Source of the DNA: Natronosalvus caseinilyticus
Lineage (GTDB): Archaea; Halobacteriota; Halobacteria; Halobacteriales; Natrialbaceae
Reading direction: 5' to 3'
Length of the DNA: 64,000 bases
Assembly (NCBI RefSeq): GCF_017357105.1
Contig: NZ_CP071596.1
Coordinates: 2,728,001-2,792,000 of the forward strand
The translations under genes were made by a program, and so were the position numbers. The notes under the pieces are model-generated. The model was not told the DNA's origin. It did not search any database and saw only the letters and a program-made list of their open reading frames with translations. The stretch's first letter is position 1, and each line of letters begins with the position of its first letter. Of the stretch, positions 36,135 through 45,492 are shown piece after piece.

Positions 36135-36944
36135 ATGTCCGCAAGATTTACGCCAGAGGACGTCGGTAAGCGTGTCATCAACGAGCACGGCGACGACGTC
36201 GGTATGGTCACTGACGTCGAGGGCGCTACTGCCTACGTCGAGCCCGACCCGGGGATCACCGACAGCATTAAGGCCGCCCTCGGCTGGGGGTCGCCGAGCG
36301 ACGAAGCGATCACGCTCGAAGAGTCCGACGTCTCCGACGTGACCAGCACGGAGGTTCACCTCCGGAGTCCGGGCGCGATGGGAGCCGGCGATGTCGGTGA
36401 CTCGAGCGGTCACGAGATGGAGATGGGGTCGGGGATGGAGACGGGATCGGGGATGGAAGCGGAACCGAAGACGGAGACCAGGACCGATGTCGACGAACGA
36501 GAGCCGATCGAGGAGGGACCGGGGAGTCGGGAGACGGAACCGAACCGGTCGGAACCGGATCGAACCCGTGGTCTCGACGAGGGTCACGGCCGAGTCGACG
36601 AGGAGGACACGGAGAAGGTATTCGAGCAGGACGAAGACCTGTTCGACGAGGGCGACGGGGTCTTCGACGACGAGGAATCAGCGGTCGACCCCGACTCGAG
36701 GTCGAAGACGCCCGACCAGCACCACGGCGGCCTCGCGCGGGAAGGTGACGAACCCGGCCGCGAACGAGGTACAGACGAGCGAAGCATAGACGACGCGAGC
36801 GGTGACAGCGCCAGAAAACGGAAGGCGGAGGAGATGGATGCCGTTTCAGATTCCGAGGGCGACCTCGGTGAGGAAGAGGACGACCGGCGACACCGTGGGA
36901 AGCGACGGAGCACCGAGGACGAGGACGACGAGCGGATCGTCTGA
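36135..36944 (+). CDS. PRC-barrel-like protein, paralogue 2, with long acidic tail
   Basis: Residues 1-82 closely repeat paralogue 1 (FTPEDVGKRVINEHGDD, TAYVEPDPGITDSIKAALGWG). The remaining 187 residues are low complexity, very rich in Glu, Asp, Arg and Gly, starting with a Met/Gly/Ser/Glu repeat (about residues 95-113) and ending in a basic-acidic mixed segment. The tail has no recognisable domain and is probably disordered. ATG 36135 is chosen from alignment with paralogue 1; ATG 36111 would add eight residues. The gene ends at a 14-bp repeat and converges on nreA. Confidence 0.82.
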   Translation: MSARFTPEDVGKRVINEHGDDVGMVTDVEGATAYVEPDPGITDSIKAALGWGSPSDEAITLEESDVSDVTSTEVHLRSPGAMGAGDVGDSSGHEMEMGSGMETGSGMEAEPKTETRTDVDEREPIEEGPGSRETEPNRSEPDRTRGLDEGHGRVDEEDTEKVFEQDEDLFDEGDGVFDDEESAVDPDSRSKTPDQHHGGLAREGDEPGRERGTDERSIDDASGDSARKRKAEEMDAVSDSEGDLGEEEDDRRHRGKRRSTEDEDDERIV

Positions 36945-36956
36945 AACGTCAGATTC

Positions 36957-36984
36957 GAGATCAGAGGGCTGAGATCAGAGGACT
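36957..36984. repeat. 14-bp tandem duplication at a convergent junction
   Basis: GAGATCAGAGGGCT (36957-36970) is followed directly by GAGATCAGAGGACT (36971-36984) and then GAGCCCTC, which can pair with the AGGGCT part. It lies between the ends of the PRC-barrel paralogue 2 gene and nreA. Confidence 0.65.
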
Positions 36985-37045
36985 GAGCCCTCGGATCGAG
37001 ACCTGAGACCACCACCGAATCGGCCAGAACCGGCGTGGTCCCCGC

Positions 37046-38407
37046 TCACTCCCGCCCGGAAAACGCTGCCAGACTCGACTGCACGCCCGCCGCCAGTTCC
37101 GACTTTCGCCGTAACCGATCGAGTGAGACCGGCAATTGCTGAGCGACCGTTGCGACGGCGTCGTGGAACGTCTCGGCAGTCCCGTACTCGCCGGCGAGGT
37201 TCGCTCGGTTGCCGTCCTCGCCCTCGAGCCCGTTTGCGGCCCCCGGCGCGCTCTCGAACGCGTTCCGAACGCTCTCTCTGACCTGCCAGACCCCTACTGG
37301 CGCCCAGTAGTCGTCGCTCACCTCCCGAAGCACCAGACACTTTGCCTGGCGTCCGACCGACTCGAGGTGCTCGAGGACGCCCAGTCGGGCGGCGTAGTAC
37401 GCGCCCGCCGTTTCCTCGACGTAACTCGAGCGGCCCTGATAGCCCTCCGAGGCGCTGGCCATCCAGATTCCGGCGCCCGGATCGGGGTTCCAGATGCTTC
37501 CCGGTGCCTTCATTTCGACGAGTTCGAACTCCCAGGTGCCGGGCGCGAGGATCACCCAGTAGCGGTTTCCGACGTACTCGTTGGCCCAGACCTGTACCTC
37601 GTCGATGCTCGGAGCGTTCCGGATCCGGCCACGGAGGTACTGCCCGACGGTGTCGTCGACGGCGGTAATCGACCATCTGGTGGGGACGAGTCGCCGCTGG
37701 GCGGCCTCACCGAGGGCTCCCGCCGAGAGGATCGAGTTGATTTCGTAGACGTCGAACCCGCGCCGGTAGAGGTAGGTCATCGCCCCCTGAGCCTGCCAGT
37801 CGTCGTCCTCGAGGGTCTTCTTGACGGGCCGGGGAACGTGCGGGTTCTCGGTCAGGCCCGCGGAGCGGGCCGCCGCCCTGGGACCGCGGGGGGTCGCCAC
37901 GTCGGTGCCTGCGTCGAAGCCCAGGTCGGGTTTGCCCTCGAGACCGATCTCGAGGTCCACCGGTCGATCGGCGATTGCCACCTCGCGCTGGACGCCGACG
38001 AAGCCGTCCCAGACGTCCTGGACGGAGGGAGCGAGTCGGCTGGCGATGCCCGGTGCGTCGACGTTGGCACGCTTGTTCGAGTTCAGGAGGCCGGTCCGGC
38101 GCTGGAGGACGTCGTCGATCCCGTAACCCTGCCGGTACCAGTTCCCGTCGGTGACGTAGGATTCGGCGTCGTCCTCGTCGCCGACCGGCGAGAGCACGCC
38201 GACCGGGATGTCGGGGTAGTTCGATCGCCCGACGAAGATGGAGGGCGCGGTTGAGCCGACGAGGGTGTCACCCGAGAGCGCCCGCTCGAAGTTGCGTTCG
38301 AAGTCCTCGAGGTGGTCCGTGATGGCGTAGGACTTCTCCTTCGCGAGGCGCCGGCGCTCGGCCTCCTCGTCGGGCTCTAACTCCTCGATGTAGTCGTCGA
38401 GGCGCAT
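37046..38407 (-). CDS. nreA: Nre-family DNA repair protein (NreA-like)
   Basis: The 453-residue protein matches the archaeal Nre family through its conserved central blocks (GRSNYPDIPVGVLSP, VDAPGIASRLAPSVQDVWDG, FELVEMKAPGSIWNPDP, GYQGRSSYVEETAGAYYAARLGVLEHL). NreA acts in repair of mitomycin-type DNA damage in Haloferax and carries a C-terminal PCNA-binding motif. Here that motif reads Gln443-Ser-Ser-Leu446-Ala-Ala-Phe449-Ser, so the final aromatic is Ser. No zinc finger is present at the N-terminus. The gene starts at ATG 38407 and is transcribed alone. Confidence 0.9.
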   Translation of the reverse strand: MRLDDYIEELEPDEEAERRRLAKEKSYAITDHLEDFERNFERALSGDTLVGSTAPSIFVGRSNYPDIPVGVLSPVGDEDDAESYVTDGNWYRQGYGIDDVLQRRTGLLNSNKRANVDAPGIASRLAPSVQDVWDGFVGVQREVAIADRPVDLEIGLEGKPDLGFDAGTDVATPRGPRAAARSAGLTENPHVPRPVKKTLEDDDWQAQGAMTYLYRRGFDVYEINSILSAGALGEAAQRRLVPTRWSITAVDDTVGQYLRGRIRNAPSIDEVQVWANEYVGNRYWVILAPGTWEFELVEMKAPGSIWNPDPGAGIWMASASEGYQGRSSYVEETAGAYYAARLGVLEHLESVGRQAKCLVLREVSDDYWAPVGVWQVRESVRNAFESAPGAANGLEGEDGNRANLAGEYGTAETFHDAVATVAQQLPVSLDRLRRKSELAAGVQSSLAAFSGRE

Positions 38408-38737
38408 TCACTTCAGGTAGGGACGGCGAGGGTTTGAATGTTCGTCTCGGGGTTCCGGACGGTGTGGTTTCACTCTCGATGGGCGGTCGTCGAACCCCTG
38501 AAATGTCTCGTCGAGTGGTCGTCGAATTCCTAGGCAGGTTTGATTTAGACCCCCCCCCTCCACGTTCTTCAGGGCATGAAGGAGGGCAGGCGTGCTGCAT
38601 ATAGAGAATGGGTTCAGCACGGTGATGGATTGTTTCGTGCCGAATCCAATGAACCACCGGCCCCGTAGACCTGCTTACTGAACAGTCGGTGTAGTGTGGA
38701 ATGCGAGGTCAAAAATCGAGTCGTCTACGCTACGGAA
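38408..38737. other. intergenic region with a poly-C tract
   Basis: These 330 bases have no convincing gene. A run of nine C lies at 38550-38558, and a TATA-like GCATATAGAG lies at 38599-38608. The nreA promoter should be within the first 60 bases, but no clear TATA box is seen there. A and T content is higher than in the genes. Confidence 0.5.
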
Positions 38738-40213
38738 TTACGCGTCGGAAAGCGTGAACGAGAACGTCGCTCCCTCGCCGGGGTTCGAGTCAACCCAGAT
38801 CTCACCGCCGTGCCGTTCGACAATCCGCTCACACACCGCCAGTCCGATGCCAGTTCCATCGTACTCCTCGTGGCTATGCAGTCGATTGAAGACCTCGAAG
38901 ACGCGATTCGTGTCGCCGGGATCGATACCGATTCCTTCGTCGTGCACCGAGATGATCCACTCATCTCCCGTTTCCTCAGCCGAGATGTGAACGCGTGGAG
39001 GATCGTCACCGCTGTATTCGATTGCGTTCTTCAGCAGATTCTGGAACACTTGCCGGAGCTGGTTCGCGTCACCCTCGACTTGCGGAAGTGACTCGGACGT
39101 CACGTCGGCGGCGCTTTCTTCGATCCGCAACTGCAGGTCTTCAAGGACATCGGTTAGGATCGAATCGAGATCGGTCGGTTCGAGCGGCTCGCCCGACGTC
39201 TCGATGCGTGAGTACTGAAGCAGTCCGTCGATCATCCTCCGCATCCGGTCGGCTCCATCGACGGCGAATTCGAGGTAGTCCTCGGCGTCTTCGTCAAACG
39301 CGTCACTATAGCGACGCTCGAGCAACTGCAGATAACTCGACACCATTCGGAGTGGTTCCTGGAGATCGTGAGAGGCGGCGTACGCGAACTGTTCCAACCG
39401 TTCGTTGGACTCCTCGAGGTCGGCGACTAACTGTTCGAGTTCCTCCTGGGACTGATGTCGGTCGATCGCCTCTGCGAGAATGTTCGCAACACTCTGGACG
39501 AAGGTCACGTCCTCCTCGGAGTACTCCCGCTGTTCGATGTCGTGGGTGCCGAGGATACCCCACGGGTCGTCGAACGGCCCGATGATGGTGCTGAGACCGC
39601 TCTTGACGTCGTGGCTCGTCAACAACTCGGGGCCGCTAAAGCGTGATTCCGTCTCGAGGTCTTCGACGACGATCGGGTGATTGTTCGCCAGCGTGTAGGC
39701 CGCCTGGGAGTCCGCTTCGACCGAAGAGACAGTTGCCTCGCCCACGATTCCGTCGTGCCAGCCGACGCCCTGGCGGAGCAAGAGTTCCTCGGCGTCCGGG
39801 TCGAGGTCGAGCACCTTGCAGTACTCGTTGTCGAGGACGTCTGCCACCTGACGTGCCGCCCGGTCCATGAGTTCATCCAGGTCGTCGGTTTCGAGTGCGA
39901 ATTGCCCGAGATCCGCCACGATCTGTTGCTGATTGGCGCGGCGTTCAAGTTCGCGTTCGCGTTCCCTGCGGTCGGTGACGTCGGTAATGAGCCCTTCGAG
40001 CTCGGTAGCTGGCTGCCACCAGACGCGTCCATTGTCGCCTACTTTCTTGGTTTCCAGCCGACCGTGGTCGACGAGGCACTCGAGGCGCTCGTAGGCCTTC
40101 CGACGGTCGAGGTTGATCTGGTCGGCTACCTCGGCCGTCGTCCTGGGCGCTCCTCCCACTTCGAAGAGAGCAAGGGTTTCTTGAAGTACGCCCGTCAACT
40201 GCGAGTCAGTCAT
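38738..40213 (-). CDS. cytosolic histidine kinase with N-terminal winged helix and GAF domain
   Basis: The 491-residue protein starts with a winged-helix-like domain (about residues 1-70: TTAEVADQINLDRRKAYERL, then a WWQPA wing) and a coiled coil (75-95). A GAF domain (about 98-250) follows with EYCKVLDLDPDAEELLL and HPIVVEDLETESRF. Next comes a HisKA domain with phosphoacceptor His282 in ASHDLQEPLRM and a HATPase domain with NLLKNAIEYSGD, DEGIGID and GTGIGLAVCERI. It has no membrane helix, so it senses an intracellular cue. The winged-helix/kinase arrangement is uncommon. The kinase core closely resembles the one at 25773. Confidence 0.93.
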   Translation of the reverse strand: MTDSQLTGVLQETLALFEVGGAPRTTAEVADQINLDRRKAYERLECLVDHGRLETKKVGDNGRVWWQPATELEGLITDVTDRRERERELERRANQQQIVADLGQFALETDDLDELMDRAARQVADVLDNEYCKVLDLDPDAEELLLRQGVGWHDGIVGEATVSSVEADSQAAYTLANNHPIVVEDLETESRFSGPELLTSHDVKSGLSTIIGPFDDPWGILGTHDIEQREYSEEDVTFVQSVANILAEAIDRHQSQEELEQLVADLEESNERLEQFAYAASHDLQEPLRMVSSYLQLLERRYSDAFDEDAEDYLEFAVDGADRMRRMIDGLLQYSRIETSGEPLEPTDLDSILTDVLEDLQLRIEESAADVTSESLPQVEGDANQLRQVFQNLLKNAIEYSGDDPPRVHISAEETGDEWIISVHDEGIGIDPGDTNRVFEVFNRLHSHEEYDGTGIGLAVCERIVERHGGEIWVDSNPGEGATFSFTLSDA

Positions 40214-40669
40214 TACTTCAGTTTATCACGATGCCGGTGGATAAATTTTCCGCTGGTGGAGGGACATCGTCCGTTGGAGAGATTTGAAGGCACACGTATC
40301 GCTTCGACAGTGTCCTCTCGAGTTGAGAGCCACTCATCAAACCCGGGAGTTCCACGATTCGAGTTCCTCGATACCGAGGTCCAGGAGCGACGCGTCACCA
40401 CGGAATTTGGCGATTACGATGCCTCGAATTCCAAGAACCGATAGAGGTTGCGGCTACGAAGATGCCATCCCCGTCTGCTTCGACAGAGATACGGCCTGGA
40501 ATGTTCATATCGCCGAGAAGGTGCGTCGCGACCTGCCTGACGGGTCGGCAAGGGTGAAAGCAGTCCGGATTTCCGAGAGCTGCACGCGTTTAGCGGATTT
40601 CGACAAGATTCCCAGGCGGTAGGAATCGGCCCGTTCCAGATAAGGGAGGGTTCCATACCTCCAGACGAA
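40214..40669. other. 456-base stretch upstream of the multicopper oxidase
   Basis: I see no complete gene. Short protein-like stretches occur on the minus strand in different frames (for example near 40400-40560), suggesting an old gene broken by frameshifts, but I cannot name it. There is no clear TATA box within 40 bases of the oxidase start; the T-rich ATAAATTTTCC at 40240-40250 is the strongest A/T signal. Confidence 0.4.
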
Positions 40670-42547
40670 ATGGTGGACCACGACGAACGATCCAATTCTG
40701 GCCTCTCTCGGCGTGATCTCATGGTTATCTCGAGTGCAGTTGGGATTTCGGGACTCGCTGGCTGTTCGAGTCCCTCAGCGAACACGGAACCAGAGGAACG
40801 TCCACCAGAGCAATCGGATGCACGGACGATCCTCAATCATACGTCGCCTCCGCTCGAAAAGTGAGTTGCGGACCTACCGAAGCCCGGTGCCGCTGAACCG
40901 GTTGGGAGCAAGGATGACCGGCCATACTACGAGTTGAAGATGCAGGAGTTCGACCAGGAGATACATCCCGATCTTCCGGCGACCACCGTCTGGGGGTACG
41001 AAGGACACTTCCACGGACCCACGATCGAAGCTGAGAAGGGAGAACCGATCTACGTCAGGTGGGAGAATAAACTGCCGGACGAACATCTCTTGCCCGTAGA
41101 CACGACGGTACATAGTGAGATGATCCCGTACGAAACTCCGGGTGTACGAGCCGTGACGCACCTCCATGGAGGGAACATCGAACACGAGAGCGATGGAAAA
41201 GCGCAGGGGTGGTATACCCGTGACTTTGCGGAGACCGGCCCGGCATTCGAGAAGAAAGACTACTTCTACGTGAACGATCAACCGGCGTCGACGCTCTGGT
41301 ATCACGATCACTCGGTCGGCATTACCAGATTGAACGTTTATGCCGGTCTGGCCGGATTGTATCTACTCCGAAGTGACGAAGAACGTGAACTCGGCCTTCC
41401 CAGCGGCGACTACGAGATTCCACTCGTCTTACAGGACCGGAGTTTCAGCGATGATGGGTCGTTGTTCTATCCAAGTACCGTCGCCGACGCGCCCGACGAG
41501 TCGTTCCCCGATCCGAGCATCATCTCGGAATTCTACGGAGATACATCGGTCGTCAACGGGAAAGCCTGGCCTCGACTGTCAGTTTCGCCCCGAACGTACC
41601 GGTTCCGGATATTGAACGGATCGAACTGTCGGTTCTACAGTCTCGACCTTCGTGAGTACGACGAGTCCTCCGAAACCGTCGGCGACACCGGTCCGCCGTT
41701 CGTTCAGATCGGTAACGACGGTGGCCTCCTCTCGGATCCTGTCGAACTCGACGACAGGCTCGAGGTCGGCCCCGGACAACGCAGTGACGTCGTCGTCGAC
41801 TTCTCGGAGTGGCCAGGGGAGACACTGCTTCTCCACAATAATGCACCTGCTATGTACCGTGGTAAATTCAGCAGCGAAGGCGATGACGTCGTGTCACTTC
41901 CCGAAATTCTGCTCGTCGACGTCTCGGACTCGGCTGCTGAGGAGGGTACGAGTACTACGAATACCGTTCCGTCGAACCTGGCCGACGTTCCGGAGATTTC
42001 CCTGGATGCCGTCGACAATACTCGGTACCTCCCGCTCTTGATACAGAGCGACGAGTACGGGCGAAATCTGCACAAGCTCGGCAACGAGGAACACACGTCC
42101 GGACTCGCACTGGATGATCCAGTAACGGAGAATCCACGGCTCGGAGACACCGAGATCTGGAGTATTCCCAACCTGACCGGTATGTCTCACCCGATCCACC
42201 TTCATCTAGTACACTTTCAGGTCCTGGGGCGGCAACCAACGGGAGACTACGATCCGGCAGAGGACGAGCTCGATCTGGACTCGCTCGAGGATCCCGAACC
42301 CTACGAACTGGGGTGGAACGACGTGGTCACGGTTCACCCGTCCGAGGTAGTCCACGTGGCGGTTCACTTTGGAGAGTACGAAGGGCTCTTCAGCGATCAG
42401 ACGGGGACGTACATGTGGCACTGCCACATGGTCGAGCACGAGGATTACGACATGATGCGTCCATTCGTAGTGAGACCATCTGAGGACGACGAGGGGAACC
42501 AGAGACACTCCGGCGAAACTCTCGGTTTCTCCACTGTATGGGGCTGA
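40670..42547 (+). pseudogene. multicopper oxidase interrupted by an in-frame TGA
   Basis: The reading frame encodes a twin-arginine signal (SRRDLMVISSAVGISGLAGC, ending in a lipobox-like Leu-Ala-Gly-Cys) followed by a spacer. It then hits TGA at 40862-40864 and continues in the same frame through VADLPKPGAAEPVG into an intact three-domain multicopper oxidase. All copper motifs are present: His-Leu-His-Gly (41159 region), His-Asp-His, His-Pro-Ile-His-Leu-His and His-Cys-His-x3-His-x4-Met. The stop codon occupies the place where relatives have an aromatic residue (LEK-x-V), and TGG-to-TGA is a single change. Translation from TTG 40934 or ATG 40940 would give a signal-less protein. Confidence 0.8.
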
Positions 42548-42826
42548 GGTCTGGTCAAGTGGATCGTTCGAGAGGCGTCGCCTCTCATGATCACGAAGAT
42601 ATTCGATGTTCGAACGACCCCATCGAATCCCACGTCATCGCCGTGTGCCGAACAGACCGCGTTCGTCACCGCCCCGTGTCTGTTCGGAGCCGGCATCTCA
42701 CGGTATTCGTAGCACTTCGTGGTACGCAGGGCCACACAACACCGATTACGGTCGAAATCCGATCCGGCCACCGACAGTGGGTGTCACACCTGGTCCACCG
42801 CTCGACCTGCGCCTGAAGACGCCGGT

Positions 42827-44722
42827 ATGCGCTCGAAATTCATATCAAGCGTAACAACATACGTCGTCGTAGTGGCGTCGATTCTCCCCGTCATCGTCGG
42901 CATCCTCGTCCTCGGGCTGGCCGCACAGCTGCTGGCCAATCGGCTGCGCATTCCGAGCGTCCTCTTTCTCATCCTCCTCGGCCTGCTGGTCGGTCCCGAG
43001 GGACTTGGGTTCGTCTCAATCGATACCTTCGGCGCCGGTCTCTCGACCGTCGTCGGCCTGAGCGTCGCCATCATCATCTTCGACGGGGCGTTTCACCTCC
43101 GCCGGGAAAAGCTCGAGATGGCCCCTCGAGCCATCATCCGATTGACGACGCTCGGTGCAGCCGTCGCCCTCGGCGGGACAGCCCTCGCCGTCCGGTACTT
43201 CTTGCACACCGACTGGGGAATCGCCTTCCTGATCAGTGCCCTGCTGGTGGCGACCGGCCCGACCGTGGTGACGCCCATCCTCGAGGTTATCACCGTTCGC
43301 GAGCACGTCGAGGCCGCGCTCGAGGCCGAGGGCATCGTCAACGACGTGACGGCCGCGCTCCTGGCCATCGTCATCTTCGAGACGGTCGTCGTCGGGGACG
43401 AGCGCTCGCACGTGCCTGTGTACTTCCTCCAGCGCTACGCGGTCGGCATCGGCGTGGGGATCGTCGTCGCCATCGTCGTCTACGCCCTGCTGACGCGGGT
43501 CAGACAGCCCGCGGGCGACGCCCCACAGACCGCCCGTCTCGTCGTATTGACCGGCGCGCTGGCCGCCTATGGCCTCGCCGACTCGATTTTCCCCGAGACG
43601 GGCGTGGCCGCGGCCGGGACGGCCGGGTTCGTCCTGGGCAACCTCGACCTGCCACACCGCGAGGAAATCGAGGGATTCAACCGCGACCTGACCCTGCTCG
43701 TCCTCTCATTCGTGTTCATCTCGCTGGCCGCGCTCATCGACGTGGAAGCGCTCCTCGGCCTCGGGTTCGGCGGCATCGCGGTCGTGGTCGCGGTCACGCT
43801 AATCGTCCGTCCGCTGATCGTCGCCGCGGCGACCACCCACTGGCGATTTAGCGCGGGCGAGCGGTACTTCCTGAGTCTCGTCGGCCCGCGGGGGATCATC
43901 CCCGCCTCCATCGCCACGCTGTTCGCCATCGAACTCGAGACGGCCGGCAACGACGTGGCCGCACAGACGCTCGCCGGCACCGTCTTTCTCGTCATCTTCA
44001 TCACGGTCGTGCTGCAGGCGGGGCTCGCCCGCCAGCTCGCGGAATACTTCGACATCGAACCAATGCGCACCATCATCGTCGGCGGCGGTCGGGTCGGCCG
44101 GACGCTCGCCACGCGACTGGAGAACCGCGGAGAGAACGTCATCCTCGTCGACAGCGACTCGGCGACCGTCGAGCGACTCCGTCAGGAGGGCTTCTCGGCC
44201 CACCACGGCGATGGCACCTCGACCGAGACGCTTCAGGAGGTCGGCATCGACAACGCGAAACTGGTCGTCGCCACGACCGCCGACGACGACACCAACCTGC
44301 TGGTCTCACAACTCGCCTCCACGCGCTTCGACGTCGACCGCGTGCTCGCCCGCGTGAACACGCCGGAGAACGTGGAGGCGTTCGAGACGCTCGACGTCGA
44401 CGCCATCGACGTCTCGAGCGCGACGGCCTGGACCATCGACAACGAGATCGAACGCCCGGCGCTGGCCCACTGGATGAACGAACTCGGCGAGGGCCACGAC
44501 GCCCAGGAGATCGTCGTCACCGCGGCCGAACTGGACGGGACGACCATCCGCGACCTCGATTCGGAGATTCCCGACGGCTGTATCGTCGCCGTGATCGCCA
44601 GTAACGGAGAGACGCACGTTCCCGAGGCCGACACCGTCCTCGAAGAGGGTGATCGGGTCACGTTCATCGGCCGCGAAGACGCTGTCCGAACGGCCGTCAA
44701 GCGGTTTCACCCGCGCGACTGA
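42827..44722 (+). CDS. CPA1-type Na+/H+ antiporter fused to TrkA-N and TrkA-C domains
   Basis: The 631-residue protein from ATG 42827 has about twelve membrane helices (residues 15-410) of the CPA1 cation/proton exchanger type, with GPTVVTPILE and a VNDVTAAL segment holding the Asp expected for transport. A RCK/TrkA-N domain follows (TIIVGGGRVGRTLATRL, near 418-434, a Rossmann NAD-binding loop, then ILVDSDSATVERLRQEG), and a TrkA-C domain ends the protein. The regulatory part binds a nucleotide and gates ion flux. It helps ion and pH balance in a salt-in cell. Upstream in-frame codons to 42719 lack conserved character. Confidence 0.94.
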   Translation: MRSKFISSVTTYVVVVASILPVIVGILVLGLAAQLLANRLRIPSVLFLILLGLLVGPEGLGFVSIDTFGAGLSTVVGLSVAIIIFDGAFHLRREKLEMAPRAIIRLTTLGAAVALGGTALAVRYFLHTDWGIAFLISALLVATGPTVVTPILEVITVREHVEAALEAEGIVNDVTAALLAIVIFETVVVGDERSHVPVYFLQRYAVGIGVGIVVAIVVYALLTRVRQPAGDAPQTARLVVLTGALAAYGLADSIFPETGVAAAGTAGFVLGNLDLPHREEIEGFNRDLTLLVLSFVFISLAALIDVEALLGLGFGGIAVVVAVTLIVRPLIVAAATTHWRFSAGERYFLSLVGPRGIIPASIATLFAIELETAGNDVAAQTLAGTVFLVIFITVVLQAGLARQLAEYFDIEPMRTIIVGGGRVGRTLATRLENRGENVILVDSDSATVERLRQEGFSAHHGDGTSTETLQEVGIDNAKLVVATTADDDTNLLVSQLASTRFDVDRVLARVNTPENVEAFETLDVDAIDVSSATAWTIDNEIERPALAHWMNELGEGHDAQEIVVTAAELDGTTIRDLDSEIPDGCIVAVIASNGETHVPEADTVLEEGDRVTFIGREDAVRTAVKRFHPRD

Positions 44723-44836
44723 CGGTTCGACGGCACGCTCAAGCGGCTGGTCCGAGTCAGAACGCTCTCGAGCGGATGTTCTGAGCCAGAAAAACCGGGG
44801 CGCTTTTGATAGCGGTGGGGGAACGACGTATCAAAC

Positions 44837-45184
44837 GTGAGTGAGGACGCCGATCCCCCCGAACTACTGGCCCTCCTCGACGACGAGTACGCCCGCGCGA
44901 TCCTCACCGAAACGAGCGCCGAACCCATGTCCGCCAGCACCCTGAGCGACCGCTGTGACGCGTCGCTCCCGACGATCTACCGTCGCCTCGAGCGACTCCG
45001 GGAGTGTGACCTGATCAGCGAACAGACCGAACTCGCACCGGACGGCAACCACTACAGCGTCTACGCGGCCCGCCTCGAGCGACTCGAGGTCACCCTCGAG
45101 GACGGCGAACTGTCCCTCGAAATTACCCGGAAGGACGAAGACGTCGCCGACAAGTTTACCCGAATGTGGGAGGAGTTACGATGA
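44837..45184 (+). CDS. ArsR-like winged-helix regulator
   Basis: The 115-residue protein starts with GTG 44837 and has a winged helix (ELLALLDDEYARAILTET, SASTLSDRCDASLPTIYRRLERLRE) followed by a beta wing with ITRKDEDVADKF. It carries no metal-binding cysteine pair. It shares an ATGA overlap with the downstream membrane protein gene, so the pair is co-translated. The same pairing of a small regulator with a three-helix membrane protein is frequent in haloarchaea, as I recall. Confidence 0.88.
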   Translation: MSEDADPPELLALLDDEYARAILTETSAEPMSASTLSDRCDASLPTIYRRLERLRECDLISEQTELAPDGNHYSVYAARLERLEVTLEDGELSLEITRKDEDVADKFTRMWEELR

Positions 45185-45492
45185 CCGGGGGCGTCGTCCG
45201 CCTCGACCAGGCGTCGACGTTCGAGTTGCTGACGGTCGCGAGCCTGCTCCTCGTCGCGCTGGTGGGGACGGTCCTTGCTGTGCAGGCCTACCGCGGCTAT
45301 CGGCGAAACGACAGTCGAGCGATGAAGTATCTCGCCATCGGCTTGCTGTTGCTGACGCTCGGCCCGTTCGTGATCAACGTCTCGGTGACGACGCTCACCG
45401 CCGCCGATCAGGCGACGACGGTCTTCCTCGAGAACGTGAGTCGGTTGCTTGGATTGCTGGCAATCACGTACTCGCTGTACGGAACGAAGTAG
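45181..45492 (+). CDS. DUF7521-like three-helix membrane protein
   Basis: The 103-residue protein from ATG 45181 has three hydrophobic helices (about residues 14-36, 48-68 and 78-98) with a short Arg-rich loop (YRGYRRNDSRAMKYL) between the first two. I recall it as DUF7521 in haloarchaea. The start overlaps the upstream regulator stop. A sensor or anchor role for the regulator is an inference. Confidence 0.75.
   Translation: MTGGVVRLDQASTFELLTVASLLLVALVGTVLAVQAYRGYRRNDSRAMKYLAIGLLLLTLGPFVINVSVTTLTAADQATTVFLENVSRLLGLLAITYSLYGTK

Noticed and set aside
40670-40864. The Tat-signal part as a separate small protein gene
   Set aside because: It shares frame with the oxidase downstream and ends exactly where homologues continue, so one interrupted gene is simpler.
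40862-40864. TGA as selenocysteine or other recoding
   Set aside because: Haloarchaea are not known to carry selenocysteine machinery, the position is aromatic in relatives, and no special downstream element is seen.
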